Below are positions 48,190 through 57,161 of a stretch of DNA of 64,000 nt, piece after piece (the stretch's first letter is position 1; each line of letters opens with the position of its first letter). Source of the DNA: Affinirhizobium lemnae (lineage in GTDB: Bacteria; Pseudomonadota; Alphaproteobacteria; Rhizobiales; Rhizobiaceae). A program made the translations under genes and the position numbers. The notes below the pieces were generated by a model. It was not told where the DNA came from and ran no database searches. It worked only from the letters and a program-made list of their open reading frames with translations. Location: assembly GCF_022968395.1 (NCBI RefSeq), contig NZ_JALJQZ010000010.1, positions 84,145 to 148,144 of the forward strand, written 5' to 3'.

Positions 48190-48506
48190 TTCAGACCCAC
48201 TCAAACATACCCCGCGATACGCTAGAATATCCTATAAGCCAATGATATAAAACGAAAATTCTGTCATCGACTTTCGCAGACTATCGAGGGGCAAGCGTCA
48301 CGAGTGACGGACTTTCCGACGGACTGCCTACGCTTGATCAATTGACCTTTTGAAAGTACCGTCAGCGGAATGGAAGCCGCTGACGGTCTTTTTTTGAGCT
48401 TATCACATTGAAAATAAATAAAAAAATTTCAAGCGAAGGGCTCAAAAAATGCTGACGGACTTTTTGGTGGTTTTCCTCCTTGTTTTACCGGATTCAGGAG
48501 GCCGAA
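48150..48506 (+). other. Left boundary of the integrated element at guaA (putative attL)
   Basis: The guaA 3' end (48150-48189) is the candidate attachment site; elements of this type put the integrase just downstream. The gap 48190-48506 has no gene, is AT-rich, and holds the octamer GACGGACT at 48306, 48318 and 48454 (extended to GACGGACTTT at the first and third), which could be integrase arm sites. The matching attR is not in the window. Confidence 0.4.
48358..48396 (+). terminator. Strong terminator between guaA and integrase
   Basis: ACCGTCAGCGG and CCGCTGACGGT form an 11-bp perfect stem around an eight-base loop (AATGGAAG), followed by CTTTTTTTT. It would end guaA transcription or insulate the element. 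Confidence 0.9.
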
Positions 48507-49763
48507 ATGTTGACCGATGCAGCTATCAGGTCATTGAGATCAAAAGATAAAAGCTACAAGGTGACGGACCGGGATGGAATGTACCTATTGGTCCAGCCTT
48601 CAGGGACGATGACATTCCGCTTCGACTACCGTTTGAATGGTCGCCGCGAAACGGTCGTTATCGGGCGATACGGGCCAGCCGGAGTGTCACTGGCGCGGGC
48701 TCGCGAAAGGCTTCTCGAAGCCAAAAAGGCCGTTCAGGAGGGACGCTCTCCGGCAATCGAGAAGCAGAGCGCGAAACGGAAATTGAAGGAAGCAAGGAGC
48801 TTCGGCGAATTTGGCGAACGATGGCTCCAGGAAGGCCGGATGGCCGACAGTACCAGAGCCATGCGTCGCGCCATCTACGAGCGAGATATCTTGCCGAAGT
48901 TTCGCAAGCGGCTTCTGACGGAAATAACGGCCGAGGACTTGCGAGCGCTTTGCACGAAAGTGAAGGAACGCGGCGCCCCGGCGGTGGCAATTCATGTTCG
49001 CGACATCGTCAAACAGATCTATGCCTTCGCGATCCTTCATGGCGAGAAAGTCCATAATCCCGCCGATGATGTTGGTCCGGCATCGATTGCTCAATTTGTC
49101 GCCCGTGATCGTTCGCTGTCACCATCGGAAATCCGGGTCATGTTCGGTCAGTTGGAACATGTCCCAACCCTTCCGACCATCCGCCTCGGCATGAAGCTGC
49201 TTCTCTTGACGATGGTCCGCAAAAGCGAATTGCAGGACGCCGTCTGGGATGAGGTCGATTTCGAGAACGCTGTCTGGTCTATCCCGAAGGAACGGATGAA
49301 GCGGTCACGTCCGCACAACATCTATCTGTCACAGCAGGCGCTGGACATTCTGATCGCGCTGAAGACTTGCTCTGGCAATTCGCGCTACCTGTTGCCATCC
49401 CGCTATGATGCCGACGCGCCCATGTCCCGTGCAACCTTCAACCGGATTACGACTGCCGTCGTGGTTAGGGCCAAGAAGGAAGGTCTGTCGCTTGAGCCTT
49501 TCACTGTGCATGATCTGCGGCGAACCGGATCGACGCTCCTGAACGAGTTGGGGTTCAACAGCGACTGGATCGAAAAATGCCTGGCGCACGAAGACGGTCG
49601 CTCGTCGCGTGGCGTCTACAACAAGGCGGAATACGAGCACCAACGACGGCACATGATGCAGGAATGGGCCAATATTGTTGACGCCTGGATTGCCGGACAA
49701 AAATACGCGCCGACAATCTTTCCGCCCACGATGGACTTATTGTCGCCGGGGACGGACGATTGA
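48507..49763 (+). CDS. P4-type tyrosine site-specific integrase
   Basis: A 418-residue tyrosine recombinase. The AGGAGG ribosome site is at 48496-48501 and the ATG at 48507. The N-terminal DUF4102 arm-binding domain reads LTDAAIRSLRSKDKSYKVTD and DRDGMYLLVQPSG. Catalytic residues seen are Arg in LLTMVRKSELQ (about residue 234), HxxR in VHDLRRTGS (about 331-334), and Tyr in RGVYNKAEYEHQR (about 371-375). Its position directly after guaA indicates integration at the guaA end. It appears intact. Confidence 0.95.
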   Translation: MLTDAAIRSLRSKDKSYKVTDRDGMYLLVQPSGTMTFRFDYRLNGRRETVVIGRYGPAGVSLARARERLLEAKKAVQEGRSPAIEKQSAKRKLKEARSFGEFGERWLQEGRMADSTRAMRRAIYERDILPKFRKRLLTEITAEDLRALCTKVKERGAPAVAIHVRDIVKQIYAFAILHGEKVHNPADDVGPASIAQFVARDRSLSPSEIRVMFGQLEHVPTLPTIRLGMKLLLLTMVRKSELQDAVWDEVDFENAVWSIPKERMKRSRPHNIYLSQQALDILIALKTCSGNSRYLLPSRYDADAPMSRATFNRITTAVVVRAKKEGLSLEPFTVHDLRRTGSTLLNELGFNSDWIEKCLAHEDGRSSRGVYNKAEYEHQRRHMMQEWANIVDAWIAGQKYAPTIFPPTMDLLSPGTDD

Positions 49764-49812
49764 CCGAATGCGTCAGTGTCTCTTCCAACACGCTGATCTT
49801 TGTGATACATAT

Positions 49813-49841
49813 CCTCGGATAATAAAATTTATTCTCCAAGG
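49813..49841 (+). promoter_or_regulatory. Inverted repeat, probable AbiEi operator
   Basis: CCTCGGATAATAAA and TTTATTCTCCAAGG are 14-bp arms with two mismatches around a single A. It overlaps the ribosome site AAGGA of the abiEi gene. In characterised AbiE systems the antitoxin represses its own operon through such inverted repeats. Confidence 0.7.
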
Positions 49842-49850
49842 ATTCATATC

Positions 49851-50468
49851 ATGACGGAATCCGTGCCCCAACGCCAGATTGCCCGGAACGTGCTCAAGCT
49901 CCATGGTATTGCACGCCTGACCGAGCTGCGCGCCGAGGGCGTAACTGCGGCCACAATGAGCCGTATGGAGCGCGATGGCGAGGTGCTGCGTCTCGCACGC
50001 GGGCTCTATCAGCTCCCTGACGCCCCGCTCGATGCACACCATAGTCTCGCGGAGGCCGCCAAGCGACTGCCGAAGGGCGTCGTCTGCCTCGTCTCGGCGC
50101 TCGCGTTTCATGAGCTTACCGATCAGATGCCAAGGCATGTGTGGATGGCCATCGGCCATAAGGATTGGGCGCCCAAGATGGAGGTCACGCCGGTACGACT
50201 GGTTCGCTTTGCCGATCGGTTGCTCGCTGACAGCGTTGAGATCCATACCGTCGAGGGTGTGCCCGTGAAGGTGTTTGGCGTAGCCAAGACGATTGCAGAC
50301 TGCTTCCGGTATCGCAGCAAGATCGGCCTGTCCGTGGCGATCGAAGGGCTTCAGGAAGCACTGCGTCAGCGCAAGGCAACTCCGGGCGAAATTGCCAAAT
50401 ATGCCGAGCACGGTGCTGTTGCGACCGTCATTCGCCCCTACCTCGAGGCACTGACCGCCAATGACTAA
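49851..50468 (+). CDS. Type IV toxin-antitoxin antitoxin, AbiEi family
   Basis: A 205-residue antitoxin. The N-terminal winged helix (LHGIARLTELRAEGVTAATMSRMERDGEVLRLARGLYQLP) is the AbiEi_4 domain that binds DNA. The C-terminal part (EIHTVEGVPVKVFGVAKTIADCFRYRSKIG) is the antitoxin domain. It reads intact. It overlaps the toxin gene by eight bases, as is usual. Confidence 0.93.
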   Translation: MTESVPQRQIARNVLKLHGIARLTELRAEGVTAATMSRMERDGEVLRLARGLYQLPDAPLDAHHSLAEAAKRLPKGVVCLVSALAFHELTDQMPRHVWMAIGHKDWAPKMEVTPVRLVRFADRLLADSVEIHTVEGVPVKVFGVAKTIADCFRYRSKIGLSVAIEGLQEALRQRKATPGEIAKYAEHGAVATVIRPYLEALTAND

Positions 50469-51344
50469 AGAATTGAAGAATATCGGGGCCTCGGTACGTG
50501 CGCGCCTGTTGTAATTCGCCAAGGCGAGCGACCAAAGCTTCGATCTCGTCCTGACCCGCTTCGCCCTTGAGCGGCTGCTCTGCAGGCTCGGACAATCACC
50601 GCATGCCGACCGTTTTGTTCTTAAAGGCGCCATGCTGATGATGAGCTGGTTTGATGACCCTCATCGTGGCACGCGCGATCTCGATCTGTTGGGCTTTGGC
50701 GAGTCCGAGGCCGAACCCATGCTCGCGACGTTCCGTGAAATCATGGCGCTGGAAGCCGCCGACGGCGTGGAGTTTGACATTGCGGCGCTACGCGTAGACC
50801 GCATCCGTGAGGAACTGGAATATGGAGGACTGCGGCTTCGGACAACGGCTTTGATCAGTGGAGCCCGCATCGGTCTGACGATTGATATCGGCTTTGGCGA
50901 TGCGACGGAGCCCGGTGCCGAAGTGTTGGACTATCCCTCCATGCTGGAGTTTCCCGCGCCGCGCCTTCGGGCCTACGCGCGTGAGACGGTTATCGCCGAG
51001 AAATTCCAGGCGATGGTGGCGCTGGGGCGCGCCAACAGCCGGATGAAGGATTTCTACGATATCTGGATCTCAGCCGTTCATTTGCGTTTGATGACGACAG
51101 GCTGGCGCGGGCGATCGCCGCGACCTTCGCGCGACGTGGATCCGCAATTCCTGCGGAACTGCCCGATGCGCTGACGCCGGCGTTTGCTGAGGACGACCAG
51201 AAGCAACGGCAATGGAAGGTATTTGTCGAAGGCGTCGCCCATAATCCGGGAACGCTTACGGATGTCGTCACAGACATTGCGCCATTCCTCATGTCTCACG
51301 CAAAATTGGCGACCGACATTTACGGCGGCGCCAGAAACCGCTGA
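50461..51344 (+). pseudogene. AbiEii nucleotidyltransferase toxin, inactivated
   Basis: The frame opens at an ATG overlapping abiEi (MTKELKNIGASVRARLL) but a TAA at 50512-50514 stops it, where Gln or a similar residue is expected (CAA to TAA would do it). The remainder is typical: RFALERLLCRLGQSPHADRF, LKGAMLMMSWF and RGTRDLDLLGFG (the nucleotidyltransferase site GTRDLDLLG). A second lesion, a frameshift near 51085, moves the C-terminus (FDDDRLARAIAATFARRG through AKLATDIYGGARNR) into another frame. A shorter re-initiated toxin from 50632 would lack the start. Confidence 0.92.
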
Positions 51345-51357
51345 GCCACAGGCTGGC

Positions 51358-51636
51358 TCACTTTTGCCTCACCGGCCTATTTTTCCTCAGTTGCACATCT
51401 GGCATTGGCGCGCGGGTGATCGCCTTTTGTTTGGATGCGCGCTTACGCGTCTCAAGCCAGGCTTCGACCTCGGCCAGATCCCACACGACGCAACGGGACG
51501 TCAGATAAAAGCGCGATGGGAACTCGCCCCGCCGCTCCATTTCGTAGATTGTGGTATCGGCCAGCGGCACGATTTCCTTGAGTTGTTCGCGGCGGATGGT
51601 TTTGGTCTGTCCCGTCGAAATTGATCGCATTTTCAT
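51358..51636 (-). CDS. AlpA-like DNA-binding regulator
   Basis: A 92-residue protein with an excisionase/AlpA helix-turn-helix: REQLKEIVPLADTTIYEMERRGEFPSRFYL, followed by VVWDLAEVEAWLETRKRA. AlpA-like proteins regulate integrase or excision genes on islands and phages. Start may be the third codon (MRSIST). It is convergent with the abiE pseudogene. Confidence 0.9.
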   Translation of the reverse strand: MKMRSISTGQTKTIRREQLKEIVPLADTTIYEMERRGEFPSRFYLTSRCVVWDLAEVEAWLETRKRASKQKAITRAPMPDVQLRKNRPVRQK

Positions 51637-51871
51637 GGCCCTCGCTTTTCAAACGAAAGCCGTAGAAGCCGATAAGCGCGGAGCTTCGAAGTCAAAAATG
51701 TTGTCGGCGTAGATGCGGATAGCATGGCGTGCAAAACGGATGGTTGTTTGCCGCCAATACAAAAACTCCGGTTGCCAAATTTTCGCCGGGTGCTCGCCGC
51801 AATGTGCTGCAACCTTTGATTTTATCTTTATGCACCTGTCTGCAAGGCGGAATTGATCTGAAGAAATACGC

Positions 51872-52792
51872 GTGCCCGGATCGAGTATCGAACTTCGCCA
51901 CATCAGTTACGTTGTCGCCGCTTCCGAGCACGGTAGTTTTCGTCGGGCGGCAGCGGCACTTGGGGTTCAGGAATCGGCGATCAGTCGACGGGTACGGGAT
52001 CTGGAAATTCGGCTTGGAACGGCGCTATTTGTCCGCTCACATTCTGGCGTCACCTTGACCCTTGCAGGAAAGCAGTTTGTAGACCGGGGACGAAAGGCGC
52101 TGTCCGAAATCGGCCTCGCGCGAACGGAAGTTGCCGCGATCGGGCGGGTGGGCGATGGCGAGTTGCGGATCGGCATCCTGTCGTCATTAGGTTCCAGCTT
52201 TCTGGCCGACCTCATCCAGAAATTTTCCGAGAAATACGCGACCATTCAAATGACATTTGCGGATGGCGACTAGGCAGAGCATGTCGCCGCGATCCGTCAG
52301 CGTCAGTTGGATGTGGCGTTTCTGACGGGAACGCTGGAATGGGAAGGCTGCGAGTGCCGCCATCTGTGGTCCGAGCAGGTCTTTGTAGCCATGCCGGAAC
52401 AGCATGTCCTCGCTGAAGCCGAGCAGTTGGATTGGGTCGATGTCATGGGCGAGCGCTTCATCGTCAGTGACGCCGCCCCAGGACAGGAGATTTATAACTA
52501 CCTGGTCCAGAGGCTTGCCGGTTTGGGCCGTCAGCCCGAAATCCTGCCGCACAGTGTCGGACGGCACAACCTTCTTTCGCTCGTGGCGCTCGGCCAGGGA
52601 TTGACCCTCGCAAGCGAGGGCGTTACCGCGACGCAGGTTCCGGATGTCGTGTTTCGCCCCATCGGCAACGAGACCTTGCCTTACAGCATGGTCTGGTCGA
52701 CGCAGAACGACAATCCGGCCTTCTTGCGGTTTCTGGATATCGCAAACTCTTTGGAGACCCAAAACGTTTCGCTTGTCACATCGATGGCGTAG
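51872..52792 (+). pseudogene. LysR-family transcriptional regulator with one in-frame stop
   Basis: Starts at GTG (51872) with the LysR winged helix ELRHISYVVAASEHGSFRRAAAALGV and ESAISRRVRDLEIRLG. A TAG at 52271-52273 interrupts the frame after TFADGD; the effector domain continues in the same frame (AEHVAAIRQRQLDVAFLTGT, then VGRHNLLSLVALGQGLTLA). A single nonsense mutation therefore separates the two domains. The first part, with the HTH, could still be made as a truncated protein. Confidence 0.9.
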
Positions 52793-53015
52793 TCTGGGAT
52801 ACCGATTTCTTTGCCTTGGCGAAACCGCGGTCCGTGGCGATGAAGCGCTCCAGCATAGGCACGATCAGGCGGACGGGATCAGCGGGCGACTGGCCCGCTT
52901 CACGAGCGAGGATGTCGGCATAGGCGACGAGATCGCTGTGCAGGCCGGCAGGCAGTTCCAGCGTGACCTTGACCGGCTTGTCATCGGCGATCACCGAGAG
53001 CTTCAATTTCGCCAT
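52776..53015 (-). CDS. DUF2274 domain protein (trb locus)
   Basis: About 79 residues from the ATG at 53013-53015 (MAKLKLSVIADDKPVKVTLELPAG). The DUF2274 protein commonly closes trb conjugation operons in proteobacteria. Here it begins within a few bases of the trbI stop. Its 3' end overlaps the lysR pseudogene 3' end (convergent). Confidence 0.88.
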   Translation of the reverse strand: MAKLKLSVIADDKPVKVTLELPAGLHSDLVAYADILAREAGQSPADPVRLIVPMLERFIATDRGFAKAKKSVSQTTPSM

Positions 53016-53016
53016 T

Positions 53017-54159
53017 TTAATCTCCATAGGGTTCGAGGACAAGATCGCGGGTGACGATTACACGGACCGGGAAGCCCGGCCGGATGGTCAGCGTCGGCGC
53101 GATGTTAAGTTGGCGACTGACAACCTGTTGGCAGGTCTGGCTTATGCTCTGTGACGCACCTTGACGCAGAGCCTGCACGATGTCGCTGTCGTTGCCGGAC
53201 GAACCGGCCTGCGCGCCGACGCTGAGCAGCGCGGACAAGGCTGCGGCCTTGAACAACTCGCCCCAGTGATAATCGACGCCATCCTCAAGCCCGGCATAGC
53301 CTTCGGCGTCCGCGCCGGGCTGGCGCTCCAGAACGATTGAGCAGCCATTGGGGAAAATCAGCCGGTTCCAGACGAAGAGCACGCGGCGCTGGCCGAAGCC
53401 GACGCCATTGTCGTATTGGCCTATGACGAAGGTGCCCTGGGGTATGAGCAGGATCTTGCCCGTCGGGCTGTCATAGACATTCTCCGTCACTTGGGCGGTG
53501 ATCTGACCGGGAAGATCGGAGCGGATGCCGGTGATGAGCGCGGCGGCAATCACCGCCCCAGCCAGAAGGATGTTCGGCGATGCCGGGGCCGCGACGCGAT
53601 CGGTCGAAACCGTGCGCTTGTCGGGCGTCTGGTCGAGAAACGCCTGCTGCCGCTGCTGTGCGGAGGGCGTCGAGGGCTGCGGTGCTAAGCCAAGACTGGC
53701 GAGGTCGGTCGAAGGCGTAGCGGTCGCGGAAGGTGATATAGCTGTGCTGTTGCTCGCGGCCCGCGTCTCGGTCGGAGCAAACAGTTTGGCGAGCCGGGCC
53801 GCCTCAAGTTCCTGCGCCCGGCGCTGTTCTTCCGGGCTGGGGCCGGACGGCATCGGCGTGGCAATCCCCGGCGCGGGGATAGGTTGCCCCGCATTTTGCG
53901 CATTGAGGATCGGACGGCCGAGATCGCCGGGGAGCGGCGGCCCGAGCTTCGGCACGCCGCTATAGTCCTTCGGCAGACCGTTGAGACCATCAGGCGTCGA
54001 GCGGTTGTCGGTGGAATAGAGTTCCTGCCGTTGACCGCCGTTGCGTGTCTGGAGCGCGTAGTAGAGCGCACCACTGATCGCGAGGCTGCTGGCAGCACTC
54101 AAGCCGATCAGCACCTTGCGCGACAGGCGGGTGACGCGCGGCGGCTCGGGACGCAGCCG
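53017..54159 (-). pseudogene. trbI: Conjugation protein TrbI/VirB10 family, 5' end truncated
   Basis: The frame carries the membrane helix VLIGLSAASSLAISGALYYAL, the Pro-rich stalk and the VirB10-like C-terminal domain (KILLIPQGTFVIGQYDNGVGFGQRRVLFVWNRL, then RPGFPVRVIVTRDLVLEPYGD). Its start is missing: upstream residues RLRPEPPRVTRLSRK, usual near the TrbI N-terminus, join directly to trbG sequence at about 54160-54170. A GTG at 54112-54114 could re-initiate a protein of 365 residues lacking the cytoplasmic N-terminus. TrbI bridges inner and outer membranes. Confidence 0.8.
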
Positions 54160-55156
54160 CCCCGAAGAGCAGCTCGGCGGCGGCGAACAGCCGGTCGACG
54201 ATCATGTAGTTGCCACGCACGCGGTAGTTCACCAGCTCGGAGGTCGCGCCCTCTGGGCCGACGAAAAAGAGTGGCGGCATTTCCCCCTGACCGATGCCAC
54301 GCGGAAATTCGATGAACATTTGCCGCCCGTCATCAAAGGCCCGCAGGGGCCGCCAGGGCGCACGATCTCCGGTCACGTCGTAGCGGAAATTGACGCGGGT
54401 CAGATCGACGCCGCTGGCGACCGGCTGCTGAGCTTCGGCTTGGCTGTTTTGACGGCGCAGTGCGATAAGCTGATCCTGCGGATACTGCCAGGAGACGGAA
54501 GCCATATAGGTCTTCTCGGTCGAGCGCAGTTCCATGTGATAGGTGCGCCGATCGGTGTTGATGACGAGGTTCGTCGTCAGATCAGGCCGCTTCGGCTTCA
54601 CCAGGATATGGACTTGTTTTGCTCCGCCTGTACCGCTCTCGGTGTCGCCGATGATCCAGCGGACAGTATCACCAGCGGCGACCGGGCCGGAGCCAACAAG
54701 CTGCTAGTCGGCTTGCAGGCTGATATCGGTAATCTGTCCCGGCGAGGTATGGACCTGATAAAGCGCGCCATCGACGAAGGGATAGACCTGCATCGAATTG
54801 ATGAAGCCGTTCCTGACCGGCTGCATGCGGGCAGCGGCGTTGGCTTCGCTCACCCGTGCGGCGGGGTCTGCCAGTTCCGGCGCCGGTTTGCCATCCTTGC
54901 CGACTGGCTTCAGCTGGCCCGGCAGTGGCAGGACCTTCGGCAGATCGACCACTTGAACGGGCTTCGGCGGATCGGCCGCCAGAACGGCGGGTGCGGCATC
55001 GTCATAGGAGATTTCCGGGGGCTTTTGCGGTGTCGCGCACCCGGCAAGCGCCGAGGCGTAAAACAACAGAAGCGGCAAGCCGGATTTACGGAAAAGCGGA
55101 AATGCGTGGTTACGCGCCGCCGGATGCCCGGCGGTCAGATGAGACGGCCGGATCAT
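54160..55156 (-). pseudogene. trbG: Conjugation protein TrbG/VirB9 family, with amber stop and lost 3' end
   Basis: Starts ATG at 55156 overlapping trbF (ATGA). A lipoprotein-like signal (LFRKSGLPLLLFYASALAGCATP) leads. A TAG at 54704-54706 follows ITDISLQAD, before QLVGSGPVAAGDTVRWIIG; GAG to TAG would produce it. The rest continues in frame (LTTNLVINTDRRTYHMEL, then YMIVDRLFAAAEL), and then the frame runs out of phase into trbI sequence, showing a deletion across the trbG-trbI junction. Confidence 0.88.
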
Positions 55157-55842
55157 GATCCAAGCTCCTTCGACCAATTGATGGCGTTGATGTAGATCCC
55201 GAGAGGATTTTTCCTGAGCGTGTCGGCATCGCGCGGCGGCTGAACGGCCACGGTCAGGATGGCCGACCAGCGCTCGGTTGCGGCCAATGACCCATCCTGA
55301 TAGCGGCGTTCGATCCAGGCGACGCGAAAACTCGACGGTGAGGCGCGGATCACGCTGGAAACCTCGATGGCAATCTGTTGCTTGCCGACCTTGGCGAAGG
55401 GATCATTGGCGCGGGCATAGTCGTTGAGTGCCAGCGCGCCGCCCTGCGTCGTAAAATCATAGGCGCGCAGCCAGTTCTGCCGCACGATGATCGGATCGGC
55501 GGGAATGCTCCTGACCTGTTCGATGAAGCGGGCAAGGTAGAAGGCAATCTGAGCGTCGTTGAGCTGATAGTCGGCGGTCGCAGGTGCAATGGCTTGCGCC
55601 TGTCCGAGTTTGTCGACCTGCACCACCCAGGGCACGACCGAACCATTCATCGACTGCCAGACCAGCGCGCCTGACAATCCCGCTGACAAGGCAAGCGAAC
55701 CGAAGGCCATAAGCCGCCAGTTCTTTGCCTGAACGCGGGCAGAGCCGATGCGATCGTCCCAAACCTGGGCCGCACGTTGATAGGGTGTTTCAGGTTCGGG
55801 AGACTTGCCGTAATGGGTGGAGGGTCGCTTGAACATGGTCAA
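55153..55842 (-). CDS. trbF: Conjugal transfer protein TrbF (VirB8-like)
   Basis: A 229-residue VirB8-type inner-membrane protein. An N-terminal basic segment (KRPSTHYGKSPEPETPYQRAA) precedes a membrane helix (LMAFGSLALSAGLSGALVW) and the periplasmic domain (RNPLGIYINAINWSKEL-type end: LRKNPLGIYINAINWSKELGS). The start follows trbL. It appears intact. Confidence 0.92.
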   Translation of the reverse strand: MTMFKRPSTHYGKSPEPETPYQRAAQVWDDRIGSARVQAKNWRLMAFGSLALSAGLSGALVWQSMNGSVVPWVVQVDKLGQAQAIAPATADYQLNDAQIAFYLARFIEQVRSIPADPIIVRQNWLRAYDFTTQGGALALNDYARANDPFAKVGKQQIAIEVSSVIRASPSSFRVAWIERRYQDGSLAATERWSAILTVAVQPPRDADTLRKNPLGIYINAINWSKELGS

Positions 55843-56975
55843 TTGCCTTCGGAGAGATTGACGGATGAGCCGCCGCCGTGGCTGTCGCCGGATTTGACGG
55901 CGTGGGCGGCGGCCTGGACGCCGTGAGACAGTTTCTGGGAACGCTGCATCCGCTTTGCCCAGGCGGGCGGACTGCCTGTGGCAGGCGAGGATGCGGAAGA
56001 CGATGTGGCCGAAGCGGCTCCGCCCTCGGCGTCACCGCCGCCCATGCCGCCGACAGTGCCGGCGGTCGAAGACCCGCCCGACACTTCAAAGGCCGTGCGC
56101 GCGCCGGACTGGTAGCTGGACTTGAGGCTGTCGGCGGCGAGACCCGTGCCGATCGCGGCACCCGCGCCGAGCTGTGGGCCACCCGAGACGAGACCGTTGG
56201 CGATGCCGGGTCCGAAGATGCCGAGACCGAGCAGCGACAAGGTCGCAAGCACGATCGCCATGGCGTCGTCGATCGAGGGCGTTGCGCCATTGAAGCCTTG
56301 GGTGAACTCGGAGAAGAGCGTCGAGCCGATGCCGATGATGACGGCGAGGACCAGCACCTTGATGCCGGAGGATATGACGTTGCCGAGCACCCGTTCGGCC
56401 ATGAAGGCGGACTTGCCGAACAGGCCGAAGGGGATCAGCACGAAACCGGCGAGCGTCGTCAGCTTGAACTCGATCAGCGTGACGAAGAGCTGGACCGCGA
56501 GAATGAAGAAGGCGAGCAGGATCAGCGCCCAGGCGAACATCAGGCAGGCGATCTGAATGAAGTTCTCGAAGAACGAAACCCAGCCCATCAGGTCGGAAAT
56601 GGAATCGAGCAGTGGCCTGGCAGCGTCGAGTCCGGTCTGCGCCACCTTGCCGGGGCGCAGGAGATCGGTGACGGAAAAGCCCGTGCCGGACGCCTTCAGG
56701 CCGAGACCGGCGAAGCTCTCGAAAACGATGCTGGCGAGATTGTTCCAGTTGCCGATGATGTAGGCGAAGACACCGACGAACAGCGTCTTCTTCACCAGCC
56801 GCGCGATGATGTCCTCGTCGGCGCCCCAGGACCAGAAGAGGGCCGCCAGAGTGATGTCGATGACGATCAAGGTGGTGGCGATGAAGGCCACCTCGGGCTG
56901 GAGCAGTCCAAAACCGCCGTCGATATAGCGGGTGAAGACTTCGAGAAAATGATCAATGACGCCGGTATTGCCCAT
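55839..56975 (-). CDS. trbL: P-type conjugative transfer protein TrbL (shortened C-terminal region)
   Basis: A 378-residue multi-helix membrane protein (EVAFIATTLIVIDITLAALFW, LVKKTLFVGVFAYIIGNW, LITLAGFVLIPFG-like). The C-terminal tail ends KSGDSHGGGSSVNLSEGN, as in the family. The Gly/Ala-rich region that usually follows GAAIGTGLAA is short: the sequence goes directly to DSLKSSYQSGARTAF. From memory of relatives I expect about 60-90 more residues; an in-frame deletion in repetitive DNA is likely. Overlaps trbF by four bases. Confidence 0.85.
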   Translation of the reverse strand: MGNTGVIDHFLEVFTRYIDGGFGLLQPEVAFIATTLIVIDITLAALFWSWGADEDIIARLVKKTLFVGVFAYIIGNWNNLASIVFESFAGLGLKASGTGFSVTDLLRPGKVAQTGLDAARPLLDSISDLMGWVSFFENFIQIACLMFAWALILLAFFILAVQLFVTLIEFKLTTLAGFVLIPFGLFGKSAFMAERVLGNVISSGIKVLVLAVIIGIGSTLFSEFTQGFNGATPSIDDAMAIVLATLSLLGLGIFGPGIANGLVSGGPQLGAGAAIGTGLAADSLKSSYQSGARTAFEVSGGSSTAGTVGGMGGGDAEGGAASATSSSASSPATGSPPAWAKRMQRSQKLSHGVQAAAHAVKSGDSHGGGSSVNLSEGN

Positions 56976-56977
56976 GG

Positions 56978-57142
56978 TCAGCGCGCTCCGTTCTCAGGAG
57001 ATGATGGCTGCGGGGTGGAGGGTGGAAAGGTCGCGGACGCATCCTGTGACACGTCGCGACGGTTTATCTCGATCGCTGTCGCGATGATGGCGACGGCCAC
57101 GAAAATCACGGCCGCGAGACGTGCGAGGGTCTTGCCGTCCAT
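56978..57142 (-). CDS. Putative entry exclusion protein TrbK-alt
   Basis: A 54-residue protein from the ATG at 57140-57142 (MDGKTLARLAAVIFVAVAIIATAIEINRR). One membrane helix and a short polar tail, located between trbJ and trbL where TrbK-alt usually sits. Too short for firm assignment; the position is the main evidence. Confidence 0.75.
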   Translation of the reverse strand: MDGKTLARLAAVIFVAVAIIATAIEINRRDVSQDASATFPPSTPQPSSPENGAR

Positions 57143-57161
57143 GGCATCACCCTCAATTGTC

